Assembly (NCBI GenBank): GCA_965247585.1
Contig: CBDFHC010000005.1
Coordinates: forward strand, 744,001-808,000
Origin: CBDFHC01 sp965247585
GTDB lineage: Bacteria > Chloroflexota > Dehalococcoidia > Lucifugimonadales > GCA-2712585
Length of the DNA stretch: 64,000 nucleotides
Direction of reading: 5' to 3'
The position numbers and the translations under genes were made by a program. Below the pieces are notes generated by a model. The model was not told where the DNA came from. It did not search any database and saw only the letters and a program-made list of their open reading frames with translations. Positions 17,669 through 25,607 of this stretch are shown here, one piece after another; the first letter of the stretch is position 1, and every line of letters starts with the position of its first letter.

Positions 17669-17713
17669 AGCCGTGCCTGCCGGAGGCTTAAAGGGTCTGC
17701 CGCGGGCCGGGGG

Positions 17714-18058
17714 CTACCTGCGCGCCCGTTCCTTTATCCTGGCCGCCCTGCCGAACCGGCCTCGAAGGTAGTACAGCCTGCCGCGCCGCACCTTGCCCCG
17801 CCGCGTTACCTCCACCGAAGCAATCCGTGGCGAGTACAGCGGAAACGTCCGCTCAATACCAATGTTCTGGCTGATCCGCCGAACCGTGAAACTCGCCCCG
17901 GGGCCATGGCCCCGGCGCTTAATGACCACGCCCTGGAACCCTTGCACCCGCTCCCGCTCACCCTCCCTCACCCGGTAGTTGACCGTTACGGAGTCCCCGG
18001 ACCGAAATTCTGGGATGTTGGGGTTCGTTTCTACTTTCAGCAGTTGATGGGCGTCCAC
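17714..18058 (-). CDS. rplS: Ribosomal protein L19
   Basis: A 114-residue 50S subunit protein located at the subunit interface. Typical segments are FRSGDSVTVNYRVREGERER, VQGFQGVVIKRRGHGPGASF, TVRRISQNIGIERTFPLYSP and GKVRRGRLYYLRGRFGRAAR. The start is GTG 18058, with AGAGGAG about 12 bases upstream. In most bacteria rplS lies next to trmD. Here the order trmD-rplS is kept, but a repeat-filled gap of about 330 bases separates them. Confidence 0.97.
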   Translation of the reverse strand: MDAHQLLKVETNPNIPEFRSGDSVTVNYRVREGERERVQGFQGVVIKRRGHGPGASFTVRRISQNIGIERTFPLYSPRIASVEVTRRGKVRRGRLYYLRGRFGRAARIKERARR

Positions 18059-18189
18059 AGCGTTGGCTTCTCCTCTTTCTTTACGGACATCCCATTGTAT
18101 ATAGACGGACCGGCCTGCGGCAAGCAGCCTATTGTCAGCAATCCGAACTTAACGGCCCTTAGCCCACCAACCTTCGATTTGTGGCCCTT

Positions 18190-18300
18190 CCTGGTGGCCA
18201 TACCCTTCGCCATGCCTGATTGCCTCCGGAATCAACCGAACCTACGCCTCCAACCCGCTCATCCTGAGGCCCTCGAAGGACGAGCCCATACCGCTTTCCT
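18190..18300. repeat. Mosaic intergenic repeat (modules G and B)
   Basis: CGCCATGCCTGATTGCCTCC (module G variant) is followed by CTCATCCTGAGGCCC and TCGAAGGACGAGCCCATACC (module B). The remainder of the 18059-18390 gap holds no gene that I can support. The block interrupts the otherwise tight trmD-rplS order. Confidence 0.8.
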
Positions 18301-18390
18301 CCCGGCCAGGAGACCGGGCGCACACCGCCAACCCTGGACTGTCAATCCGCTGGTGGCGCCGCTCCCAACCCCCAGGGGCACTCTCCCCCT

Positions 18391-19152
18391 TTACCCCTCG
18401 TCCTCCCCCGGCTGGTACCCCATGGTCTTCAGGTACTCCTTGTCCTCCGCCGAAAGACGGGCCCCCCGCAGCAGGTCCGGCCGCCGCTTCAGCGTCCGCT
18501 CCAAAGACTTCCGCCGCCGCCAACGCGCTACCTCCTGGTGGTTCCCAGAAAGCAACACCTCCGGCGCCTCCCACCCCCGGAACGCCGCCGGCCGCGTGTA
18601 CACCGGGTGCTGTAACAGCCCTGTAGTTATCGAGTCGCCCGCCACGCTGGACTCCGCTCCCACCACCCCAGGCAGCAGCCGCACCACCGCGTCCGCCAGC
18701 ACCATCGCCGGCAGCTCCCCCCCGGTCAGCACGTAATCGCCTATGCTTACATCGTCCGTAATCAGGTGCTCCCTTACCCGCTCGTCCACGCCTTCGTAAT
18801 GCCCGCAGATAATCACCAGGTGCTTCTGGCGAGACAGCTCCTCCACCAGCTTCTGGTCCAGCACCCTCCCCTGGGGAGACGTCAATATCACCCGCGCCCG
18901 CGCCATCTCCAATTGCGTCAGCTCGCCCAACACCCCTTCCACCGCCTCGAAGATCGGCTCAGCCTTCATCACCATGCCCCCTCCCCCGCCGAACTGGTAG
19001 TCGTCCGTGGTGTGGTGACGGTCGTGCGTGTGGCCTCGAATGTCGTGCACTAGCACCTCCGCCAGCCCGGCGTCGGCGGCCCGCCGGAGGATGCTGTGCT
19101 CAAACGGTCCCTGGAACATACCGGGGAAGAGCGTCAAAAAGTGAACTCGCAT
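18391..19152 (-). CDS. trmD: tRNA (guanine-N1-)-methyltransferase
   Basis: A 253-residue trefoil-knot (SPOUT) methyltransferase that makes m1G37 in tRNAs and so prevents +1 frameshifting. It shows the family start MRVHFLTLFPGMFQGPFEHS and the D-YQFGGGGGMVMKAEP loop. It also has the SAM-binding knot segments LTSPQGRVLDQK, IICGHYEGVDERV and SIGDYVLTGGELPAMV. The usual length is about 240-250. It starts 18 bases after the mog-like gene on the same strand, so the two are probably co-transcribed. Confidence 0.97.
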   Translation of the reverse strand: MRVHFLTLFPGMFQGPFEHSILRRAADAGLAEVLVHDIRGHTHDRHHTTDDYQFGGGGGMVMKAEPIFEAVEGVLGELTQLEMARARVILTSPQGRVLDQKLVEELSRQKHLVIICGHYEGVDERVREHLITDDVSIGDYVLTGGELPAMVLADAVVRLLPGVVGAESSVAGDSITTGLLQHPVYTRPAAFRGWEAPEVLLSGNHQEVARWRRRKSLERTLKRRPDLLRGARLSAEDKEYLKTMGYQPGEDEG

Positions 19153-19170
19153 GGCTGCTGCCCGGTAGAG

Positions 19171-19665
19171 CTACTGCGCCCCGGGGTGCCCCCGGGCTTC
19201 CTCCCGCAGCAACTCCAGCGAATGCGGCAGCACCGGAATGATAACCTCCAGGCATTCCCGCACCGCCTTGGGGCTCCCCGGCAGCGTGACGATCAGCGTG
19301 CGCCCCCGCACCCCCGCCACCGAGCGGCTGATCATTGCCATGGACGTCTTCTGTAGGGTCTGCGCCCGCATCGCCTCCCCCAGCCCCGGCACCTGCCGCT
19401 CCACCACCGCCAGGCACGCCTCCGGCGTAACGTCCGTGGGCGCCAACCCGGTCCCGCCGGTGCTCACTATCAGGTCCAGCTTCAAATCGTCGGCCCAACT
19501 CTTGAAACGCCCCTCTATCTCCCGCCGTTCGTCCGGGACCACCTCGTACCTCACCTGGTCGTACTGCGGCGAGGGCAGCAGCTCCCTGATCGCCCGGCCG
19601 GAGGTATCATCCCGCTGCCCGTGGAATCCGCTGGTGCTGACCGTCAATATGCCTAGCTTAAACAT
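19171..19665 (-). CDS. MogA/MoaB-family molybdenum cofactor biosynthesis protein
   Basis: A 164-residue MoCF-domain protein. LGILTVSTSGFHGQRDDTSG opens the fold, VSTGGTGLAPTDVTPEA is the molybdopterin-binding signature, and GVRGRTLIVTLPGSPKAVRE closes it. Family members adenylylate molybdopterin before molybdate insertion. No other molybdenum genes are nearby. The open frame continues upstream to 19746. ATG 19665 is preferred because GAGG lies 6 bases before it and the fold starts there. Confidence 0.88.
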   Translation of the reverse strand: MFKLGILTVSTSGFHGQRDDTSGRAIRELLPSPQYDQVRYEVVPDERREIEGRFKSWADDLKLDLIVSTGGTGLAPTDVTPEACLAVVERQVPGLGEAMRAQTLQKTSMAMISRSVAGVRGRTLIVTLPGSPKAVRECLEVIIPVLPHSLELLREEARGHPGAQ

Positions 19666-19746
19666 GGTGGCCTCAAGAGGGTCATGGTAGCACAGGGGTA
19701 CCGCCCCGGAAGGTAATCGGAGGGACGAACAATAGCCCCAACCCAA

Positions 19747-20028
19747 TCGTCATGACTCATCGTTTCACTATCCGGAGTCTACCCGGCGTCCACCAGAGGT
19801 CTGCTTGCCGTCTTTTTAGGGGCTTCGTCAGTCCCGTGATTCATCAAAGAAATTTAAAAACAATATAATATTTCATGCTTGAATTCTACCGGACGACGTC
19901 CGCGTTGACCTCCGGCTAACACCGGAACAACACCTGGTTAATCTCAATGTAATTACATAATTCCAAAACTTTTCCGGAAATCCCTTGAATTAATACAAAA
20001 GTTATGTTAGTCTGCATCCCATTGGTCA
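19747..20028. other. AT-rich upstream region of the division cluster
   Basis: No gene seen. Bases 19845-20010 are markedly AT-rich compared with the surroundings (runs such as aaatttaaaaacaatataat and ttgaattaatacaaaag). Together with the rsmH leader this is the most likely promoter zone, but no clear -35/-10 pair with 16-18 spacing was found. Confidence 0.4.
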
Positions 20029-20225
20029 GGGAGCATAGGTGCGACGGCGACGGTGCGGTGCTCCCTCCACTCAAAACGCGGGCGAGGTGCTACCTGCATC
20101 CCGCCCGGCCTCTCGGGACCATCTATTAGAAGGTCCCTCTGATTACAGGACCCAAGGGCGCTTTTACGCTTTCTGGCGCCCTCTCTTGTCAACCGCAGTG
20201 ACCGGTTTCAGGTCACAGCCTTGGT
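20029..20225 (+). ncRNA. Candidate structured RNA leader upstream of rsmH
   Basis: Successive inverted repeats fall in one short stretch. GGGAGCA/TGCTCCC is at about 20029-20065, GGTCC/GGACC near 20131-20153, GGGCGC/GCGCCC near 20157-20183, and GTGACC/GGTCAC near 20199-20217. This density of stems directly before rsmH suggests a folded 5' leader. A conserved mraW RNA motif is known upstream of rsmH in Actinobacteria, but I cannot confirm that this sequence matches its consensus. No long T-tract follows any stem. Confidence 0.4.
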
Positions 20226-21248
20226 ATGGAGTACACCTTATTGGTTTCTGTCGCAGATAGGCCGCCGGCCCCGGAAGGGGCCAAACCGCAGTGGCTAAGG
20301 GGAGCCGTGGACGCCATCATCTACCACTTGCCCGTCCTCGTGGACGAAGTGCTGACGGCCCTGGCCGTTAGCCCCGGACACAGCTTTATAGACTGCACCG
20401 CCGGGGAAGGTGGCCACACCCAGGCCATCCTCGACGCCTCGCTGCCTGAAGGCCGGGTCCTGGCCATAGACTCTGACGCCGCGGCGCTGGAAACCGCCCG
20501 CCGGCGGCTGGTCTCCAGCGCGGACGCCCTAACGTTGGCCCACGGCAGCTTCGCTCAGTTGGACGCCATAGCCACCGAAAGCGGGTTTGCCCCGGCCCAC
20601 GGCATCCTGTTTGACCTGGGCATCTCTTCGCTACAACTGGAGGGTTCCGGCCGGGGATTCAGCTTCCTGCGGGACGAGCCGTTGGACATGCGGTACAACC
20701 GCGCCACAGGCCCCACCGCCGCGGAGCTCGTCAACGACACTTCCCCGGAAGAGTTGGGAGACGTCCTGTGGCAATTCGGTGAGGAGCGCCGCTCCAGGGC
20801 CATTGCCCGGGCCATTGAGGCCCGGCGGCCCGTGACCACTTCGGCAGAGCTGGCGGGCATCGTTGCCCGGGCCGTGGGACGGCGGCAGCGGGGTATCCAT
20901 CCCGCCACCCGCACCTTTCAAGCCCTTCGGATCGCGGTTAACCAGGAGCTGGAGAACGTGGCGGCCGGCCTTGCTCAGGCGCTGACGCTGCTGCGCCCCG
21001 GCGGCAGGCTGGCGGTAATCAGCTACCACAGTTTGGAAGACCGAATCGTCAAAGAGATGCTGCGCAGGGAGTCCAAGGACTGCATTTGCCCCCCGGAGGC
21101 CATCACCTGCGTGTGTGGTCACGTAGCTTCCCTCCGGCTCATCAACCGTAGAGTGATAACCCCGTCTAAGGCGGAAAAGGAACGAAATCCCCGGAGCCGA
21201 AGTGCCCGCATGCGGGCGGCTGAACGGTTGCGGGACGATACTACCTAG
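20226..21248 (+). CDS. rsmH: 16S rRNA (cytosine-1402-N4)-methyltransferase
   Basis: A SAM-dependent enzyme methylating C1402 of 16S rRNA. Key segments are HLPVLVDEVLTAL, FIDCTAGEGGHTQAIL (SAM loop), GILFDLGISSLQLEGSGRGFSF, PLDMRYN, FQALRIAVNQELEN and ISYHSLEDRIVKEMLRR. The full frame gives 340 residues from ATG 20226, which has no clear ribosome site. GTG 20307, just after AAGGGGAG, would give a conventional N-terminus and is a serious alternative. It is followed by ftsA after 32 bases. No mraZ, ftsL or mur genes accompany it. Confidence 0.93.
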   Translation: MEYTLLVSVADRPPAPEGAKPQWLRGAVDAIIYHLPVLVDEVLTALAVSPGHSFIDCTAGEGGHTQAILDASLPEGRVLAIDSDAAALETARRRLVSSADALTLAHGSFAQLDAIATESGFAPAHGILFDLGISSLQLEGSGRGFSFLRDEPLDMRYNRATGPTAAELVNDTSPEELGDVLWQFGEERRSRAIARAIEARRPVTTSAELAGIVARAVGRRQRGIHPATRTFQALRIAVNQELENVAAGLAQALTLLRPGGRLAVISYHSLEDRIVKEMLRRESKDCICPPEAITCVCGHVASLRLINRRVITPSKAEKERNPRSRSARMRAAERLRDDTT

Positions 21249-21280
21249 CCCAACCAGGTCAGGTGAAAGGACAGGAATTC

Positions 21281-22525
21281 ATGGCCAGAGACATCTTCTA
21301 TACCGGGATAGACATCGGCTCAGACAAGGTGTGCACCATCATCTCCAAAGTGGGGGCGGCGGGAGAGCTGAAAGTCATTGGGGCTGGTGTCGCACCGGCC
21401 CAGGGAATGCACAAAGGGCGAATTGTAAACTTGGCCGAGGCCCATAAGGCCGTCCAGGCCTCCCTGGACCTGGCCCACGGCGCCATGGGAAGCCGCGTGC
21501 CCTGGGCCTACGTCAACATTTCCGGCACCCATATTACCAGCCTCAACACCTCAGGACTCATCCATCCCTCCACCCTGGACAAGCAGGTCTCGGCAGATGA
21601 CGTGCACCGCCTCATCAGAAACTCCTACCCTGAGGCGCTGATAGACAAAGAGATCGTTCACGTCACCTCCGTTTCCTTCATGGCGGACAACGGCTACAGC
21701 GTCCGAAACCCGGTGGGAATGTACGCCGACCAACTCCAGGTGGAGTCCTACGCCGTTTTGGGCGACCGGATCGCGGTGAACGATACCATCAAGGTGGTGG
21801 AAGACTGCGGCATTCCGGTTAAGGGGCTGGTCCTCAGCGCCATGGCTTCCTCAGAAGCCGTCCTCACCCAGGACGAGAAGGAGCTGGGTGTGGTTCTGGC
21901 AGATATTGGGTCAGGCGTCACGGACGTGGTCGTCTTCAATCGCGGCAGCCTGCTTTACAACGCCTCAATTCCCGTGGGCGGCTACCACCTGACCCGGGAC
22001 CTTTCTATTGCCTTCCGAATCCCCTTCTACTCCGCCGAGGAGCTCAAACTAAAGTGGGGCCACGCCTGGCCCGAAGCCTTGGAAAGCGACGAGGAGATCC
22101 TGTTCCCCGGCTTCCAGGGCCAGCAGAGCAGGCTTAAACGCCGTGGCGCGCTTTGCCAGCCCCTGATGGACCGGCTTCAGGAGACCCTGGGGCTGATCAT
22201 GGTCAAGATACAGGAAGCCGGACTGAAGCGCTTCCCCGTGGGCGGTCTCGTCCTCACCGGTGGCACGGCGGAGATCCCCGGCATCGCCGAACTGGCTCAA
22301 AACGTGCTGGGTTGCGCCGTACGGGTGGGCCGTCCCCAACTGATCGAGGGTCTCACCCCGGACCAGCAGCGACCCTCCTTCGCCACCGCCATTGGCCTCC
22401 TTATGTGGGGTATCAGGCACTACGGCGAGGAGCGGGACTACCGAAACAGCGACAGGAACGATTCTACGCAGAAGACCCACAAGGCTCTTTTCCATCGAAT
22501 CAAAGAGGCCATATCCGCCCGGTAG
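21281..22525 (+). CDS. ftsA: Cell division protein FtsA
   Basis: A 414-residue actin-like ATPase that tethers FtsZ to the membrane. The phosphate loops are GIDIGSDKVCTIISK (N-terminal) and LADIGSGVTDVVVFNRGSL, and the adenosine motif is VGGLVLTGGTAEIPGI. The SHS2-like 1C region is visible as VTSVSFMADNGYSV. The extreme C-terminus, KTHKALFHRIKEAISAR, is a basic amphipathic helix suited to membrane targeting. ATG 21281 is preferred over the in-frame GTG 21263 because AGGACAGGA sits just upstream. It is the middle gene of rsmH-ftsA-ftsZ. Confidence 0.93.
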   Translation: MARDIFYTGIDIGSDKVCTIISKVGAAGELKVIGAGVAPAQGMHKGRIVNLAEAHKAVQASLDLAHGAMGSRVPWAYVNISGTHITSLNTSGLIHPSTLDKQVSADDVHRLIRNSYPEALIDKEIVHVTSVSFMADNGYSVRNPVGMYADQLQVESYAVLGDRIAVNDTIKVVEDCGIPVKGLVLSAMASSEAVLTQDEKELGVVLADIGSGVTDVVVFNRGSLLYNASIPVGGYHLTRDLSIAFRIPFYSAEELKLKWGHAWPEALESDEEILFPGFQGQQSRLKRRGALCQPLMDRLQETLGLIMVKIQEAGLKRFPVGGLVLTGGTAEIPGIAELAQNVLGCAVRVGRPQLIEGLTPDQQRPSFATAIGLLMWGIRHYGEERDYRNSDRNDSTQKTHKALFHRIKEAISAR

Positions 22526-22562
22526 CACTTTTCAAAATTTCAACTTAGCTTAGGAGTATGCC

Positions 22563-23717
22563 ATGATGCCTCGCGACCAGGAACCCTTGGACCCCATGCC
22601 CATCGCACCCCTGTCCCAGGACGAGCCGAAGCCCTACGGCAACCCGGTGATCAAAGTCATCGGCGTGGGTGGAGGCGGCAGCAATGCGGTCAGCCGCATG
22701 TTTAAGGAAAAGATCCCGGGGGTAGAGTACTACGCCGTCAACACTGACGCCCAACACTTGGCCCGTTGCGAGGTCTCTAACAGGCTGGCCATTGGCCAGT
22801 CCTTGACCCGCGGTCTCGGCGCTGGCGGCAACCCGGACATTGGCCGCCAGGCGGCGGAAGAGAGCATTGAGGAGATAGAGCGAATGGTCAGCGGCGCCGA
22901 TATGGTGTTCTTGGCCGCCGGCATGGGCGGCGGCACCGGCACCGGCGCCATTCCTATCATCGCCCAGATCGCCAAGGACTCAGGCGCCCTCACCATTGCC
23001 GTGGTCAGCAGGCCCTTTTCCTTTGAGGTGGCCACCCGTCGGAAGAACACTGAGGACGGGCTCGCCCGCGTCAAGGACCACGTGGACACCCTGATCACTA
23101 TTCCAAACGACCGGCTGCTTCAGATGGAGCACAGCCAGGAACAGACCAAGTCTTGGGACGACGCCCTCCGCTTGGCCGACTCCGTGCTTCACCAGGGCAT
23201 TCAGGCCGTGGCGGAAGTGGTGACCGTCCCCGGTGAGATCAACGTAGACTTCGCTGACGTTAAGGCGATTATGCACAACGCCGGCCCCGCCTGGTTGGCC
23301 ATCGGCAAGGGCAAGGGCGAGAACCGCGCCATTGACGCCGCCAAGATGGCCACCAAGAGCCCGCTTTTGGACATCGCCGTGGAGGGCGCCAAGCGGATTC
23401 TATTCGTCATGACCGGCGGCCCCTCCCTATCGCTCATCGAAGTGCAGCAGGCCTCCGAGGTTATTCACGAGCTGGCGGACCCGGAGGCTAACGTCATCTT
23501 CGGCACGGTGAAAGACCCGAAGATGGACGACGAGGTCAAGGTCACCCTGGTGGCCGCCTCATTCCCCCTGGCGAACGAGAACCTCATCCAGCGCCAGGAC
23601 GAGCTACGGCGGCTGCTCCGTGACACCGTTAGCCATACCGAAAACGGTGACGAGCTGGACGTTCCCAGCTTTCTCCGCAAGGAGGCCACCTCCCGCACCC
23701 GCGGCTACTTCGGTTAG
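22563..23717 (+). CDS. ftsZ: Cell division protein FtsZ
   Basis: A 384-residue tubulin-like GTPase forming the Z ring. The GTP-binding segments are VIGVGGGGSNAVSRM (33-47) and the tubulin signature GGGTGTG (122-128). The T7 loop is INVDFADVKAIM, which completes the catalytic site of the next subunit. The linker is short and leads to DELDVPSFLRK near the C-terminus, resembling the conserved peptide that binds FtsA. The start is ATG 22563 (a second ATG follows at 22566), with TAGGAG about 7 bases upstream. The gene ends 100 bases before a strong terminator. Confidence 0.97.
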   Translation: MMPRDQEPLDPMPIAPLSQDEPKPYGNPVIKVIGVGGGGSNAVSRMFKEKIPGVEYYAVNTDAQHLARCEVSNRLAIGQSLTRGLGAGGNPDIGRQAAEESIEEIERMVSGADMVFLAAGMGGGTGTGAIPIIAQIAKDSGALTIAVVSRPFSFEVATRRKNTEDGLARVKDHVDTLITIPNDRLLQMEHSQEQTKSWDDALRLADSVLHQGIQAVAEVVTVPGEINVDFADVKAIMHNAGPAWLAIGKGKGENRAIDAAKMATKSPLLDIAVEGAKRILFVMTGGPSLSLIEVQQASEVIHELADPEANVIFGTVKDPKMDDEVKVTLVAASFPLANENLIQRQDELRRLLRDTVSHTENGDELDVPSFLRKEATSRTRGYFG

Positions 23718-23816
23718 CGCCGCCGTGGTGCTTACAGTTAAGTAATATTCTCGGAGCCAGGAGAAATAGTCCTTCCTCTAATAAAGGGAATTCAACGGCG
23801 ACGGGAACCTTTTTCA

Positions 23817-23846
23817 GGCCCCGATGTAAAACATCGGGGCCTTTCG
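23817..23846 (+). terminator. Intrinsic terminator of the division operon
   Basis: A perfect 10-bp stem, GGCCCCGATG / CATCGGGGCC, around loop TAAAA is followed by TTTCGATTT. It lies 100 bases after ftsZ and should end transcription of rsmH-ftsA-ftsZ before nrdR. Confidence 0.9.
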
Positions 23847-23867
23847 ATTTGCAGTCACGCTCCGGTG

Positions 23868-24300
23868 TGATACCGGCCACCATGGCTGCTCCCCCTGAAA
23901 AGCGGCTCCCAGCGTACAATCAGCACCAACCATAGTTGAGAGTGCAGGGAACCTGGGTGGTGGCTGCCGGGAGTCTGAGGTTGCCCCTCAGCAATTAGTT
24001 TTTTAAACCTTCTGGGGCGGGTGGGTGGGAACCACCAGCCTGGGATTTGCAATCCGTTGTAATAGCTATACCGGTCACCATGGATCATAGCCGCCACTCT
24101 TTTTTCATCCTCCCTGGTGCTGGACGCCAACATGATGGATTCCTATGAAAATAAGCCTCCTACGCCTCCAACCCGCTCATCCTGAGGCCCTCTAAGGTCG
24201 AGCCCATACCGCATCCTTGCCAATCGGGAGAGCGGAAAGAGGGGCAACACCAACCTCCCATTCTCAACCCTCCGCGGCGGCCACACCCATCACCATCACC
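23868..24300. repeat. Long composite of intergenic repeat modules
   Basis: It reads module G (CACCATGGCTGCTCCCC), module A with a diverged palindrome and hairpin (about 23947-23995), and the GGCGGGTGGGTGGGAACC tail. Module C (GTAATAGCTATACCGGTC, CATCCTCCCTGGTGCTGG and CGCCAACATGATGG) follows, then module E (TTCCTATGAAAATAAGC), then module B (about 24165-24215). This is the most complete chain of modules in the window and shows that the shorter blocks elsewhere are subsets of it. Confidence 0.85.
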
Positions 24301-24339
24301 CCTACCCAATTAACCCGATGCCGCTTGTCGCGAAATCCC

Positions 24340-24386
24340 CACCATATGGTGGTTGACTGCCACCACCGCTATACTATATATTGTGG
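24340..24386 (+). promoter_or_regulatory. nrdR-nrdJ promoter with tandem NrdR boxes
   Basis: Bases 24371-24386 (ATACTATATATTGTGG) match the published NrdR-box consensus acaCwAtATaTwGtgt at 14 of 16 positions. A second, weaker box (CACCATATGGTGG, within a 14-bp palindrome 24339-24352) begins 32 bases upstream, close to the three-helical-turn spacing typical of paired NrdR boxes. A promoter TTGACT (24353-24358), 18-bp spacer, TATATT (24377-24382) lies between and within the boxes. NrdR bound here should repress the operon. Confidence 0.75.
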
Positions 24387-24435
24387 GCCACCTCGCTCCA
24401 CATACCAAATTTGGACATAAATTGATACCAGCCCA

Positions 24436-24981
24436 ATGCGTTGCCCCTACTGCACCAGCCTGGATTCCAAGGTCACTGACTCCCGCGCCGCGGAGGACGG
24501 CATCCGCCGCCGCCGCGAGTGCGCCCGCTGCGGCCTTCGGTTCACCACTTACGAGCGCGTCCAGAGCACCGCGCTACTCGTCGCCAAGCGCGACGGACGA
24601 CGCCAGGAGTTTGACCGGGACAAACTTCTCACTAGCGTCAGCATCGCCTGCGCCAAGCGCCCCATTCCCTACCAACAGATCGAGAAGCTGGTGCAGGACA
24701 TTGAGAGCGAGCTGCAAGGCCTGGGGAAGGCGGAAATTCTCTCGGGCATCATCGGCGAGATGGTCATGGACCGGCTCCCGGATATGGACCGCGTCGCCTA
24801 CGTCCGCTGGGCCAGCGTCTACCGCGACTTCCAAGACCTGGAGAGCTTCGAAGCGGTGGTCAAGGACCTGCGGCAGCAGCCTAAACAGCAGCAGGACTCC
24901 GCCCAGCTCAGCCTCCTGGAGAACGACGTTCCGGACCGGTCCGCCTCCCGCGGCAGGCGTCGCAACCGGTCCGGCAAATAG
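24436..24981 (+). CDS. nrdR: Transcriptional repressor NrdR
   Basis: A 181-residue nucleotide-sensing repressor of ribonucleotide reductase genes. The N-terminal zinc ribbon uses Cys3, Cys6, Cys29 and Cys32, followed by LRFTTYERVQ. An ATP-cone follows from about 48 to 138 (LVAKRDGRRQEFDRDKL, SVSIACAKRP, YVRWASVYRDFQDLESF). A Gln/Arg-rich tail of about 40 residues extends beyond the usual roughly 150-residue length. It is first in the operon with nrdJ and sits behind probable NrdR boxes, so autoregulation is likely. Confidence 0.95.
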   Translation: MRCPYCTSLDSKVTDSRAAEDGIRRRRECARCGLRFTTYERVQSTALLVAKRDGRRQEFDRDKLLTSVSIACAKRPIPYQQIEKLVQDIESELQGLGKAEILSGIIGEMVMDRLPDMDRVAYVRWASVYRDFQDLESFEAVVKDLRQQPKQQQDSAQLSLLENDVPDRSASRGRRRNRSGK

Positions 24982-25023
24982 AGTGACAACAGGGCGTTGA
25001 CAGAACAGGTCGAAGGGAGCGGA

Positions 25024-25272
25024 ATGAACAAGACCAGGGCGGCCATCTTGGATGCCGTGCTACCGCTGCTCATCCCAGCCCAGGGCATCACCCGCGGGCA
25101 GTTGGCCAAGGCCGCCAGAATCAGCTATTCCCAGGCCTGCCAGGTGCTGGAGCGCATGCGTCACCACCGGTTGGTGCGGCGGCACCTGCGCCGGTCCCAG
25201 TACATCTACCGCCTCACCGCCTCCCGAAGCACCCTCACCGTGGGCGCCTCCAACCGAATATCTCTCAACTGA
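25024..25272 (+). CDS. Small winged-helix-like protein
   Basis: Reading from ATG 25024 (GGGAGCGGA just upstream) gives 82 residues. A helix-turn-helix pattern is visible: AAILDAVLPLLIPAQGITRG, then QLAKAARISYSQACQVLERM, then RHHRLVRRHLRRSQYIYRLT, which resembles a recognition helix and wing. It may be a small DNA-binding protein of MarR-like fold. It lies between nrdR and nrdJ with short gaps and is probably co-transcribed with them. No specific family is recognised. Confidence 0.6.
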   Translation: MNKTRAAILDAVLPLLIPAQGITRGQLAKAARISYSQACQVLERMRHHRLVRRHLRRSQYIYRLTASRSTLTVGASNRISLN

Positions 25273-25283
25273 CCAAGCCTGAA

Positions 25284-25550
25284 ATGACCACTACAGAAGC
25301 TGAACATACCGTCACATTCGAAGAGGCTACAGCCTTGCTGAAGCGCTCCCAGGCTCGGCTGGAGGTAGCCGCCGCCAAGGGAATGGAGGCAGCCTCCCTG
25401 ATAGGTCTGGAGCGGGAGGCGAATCTTCTCATGCGCGCCTTCCGGCAGGCCATAACCGGAACCCCACCATCCGGGCGAGGTCCCACCACCCAGCGAGCGG
25501 TCGAATTCCCCGTCCCTTCCCGGCAGACTCCAACCGAACACATACGTTAA
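25284..25550 (+). CDS. Hypothetical protein, 88 residues, in the nrd operon
   Basis: The N-terminal half (TVTFEEATALLKRSQARLEV, AAAKGMEAASLIGLEREANL) is predicted to be one or two amphipathic helices. The C-terminal third is Pro/Thr-rich and probably disordered. No family is recognised. It begins 11 bases after the winged-helix gene and ends 57 bases before nrdJ, so co-transcription is likely. The ribosome site before ATG 25284 is weak. Confidence 0.45.
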   Translation: MTTTEAEHTVTFEEATALLKRSQARLEVAAAKGMEAASLIGLEREANLLMRAFRQAITGTPPSGRGPTTQRAVEFPVPSRQTPTEHIR

Positions 25551-25607
25551 CGGCGGGCCGATCTCAAACGCGGCCCGGCACGGAATTTTCTATCCAGAGA
25601 GGCCATC

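Noticed and set aside
24217..24420. 67-codon ORF ending before nrdR
   Set aside because: It covers the NrdR-box promoter and a histidine/threonine-rich low-complexity stretch. No ribosome site.
23718..25607. Cobalamin riboswitch upstream of the B12-dependent nrdJ
   Set aside because: I looked for a B12-box-like conserved core before nrdR and before nrdJ and saw none. The region is repeats, the NrdR-box promoter and small ORFs.
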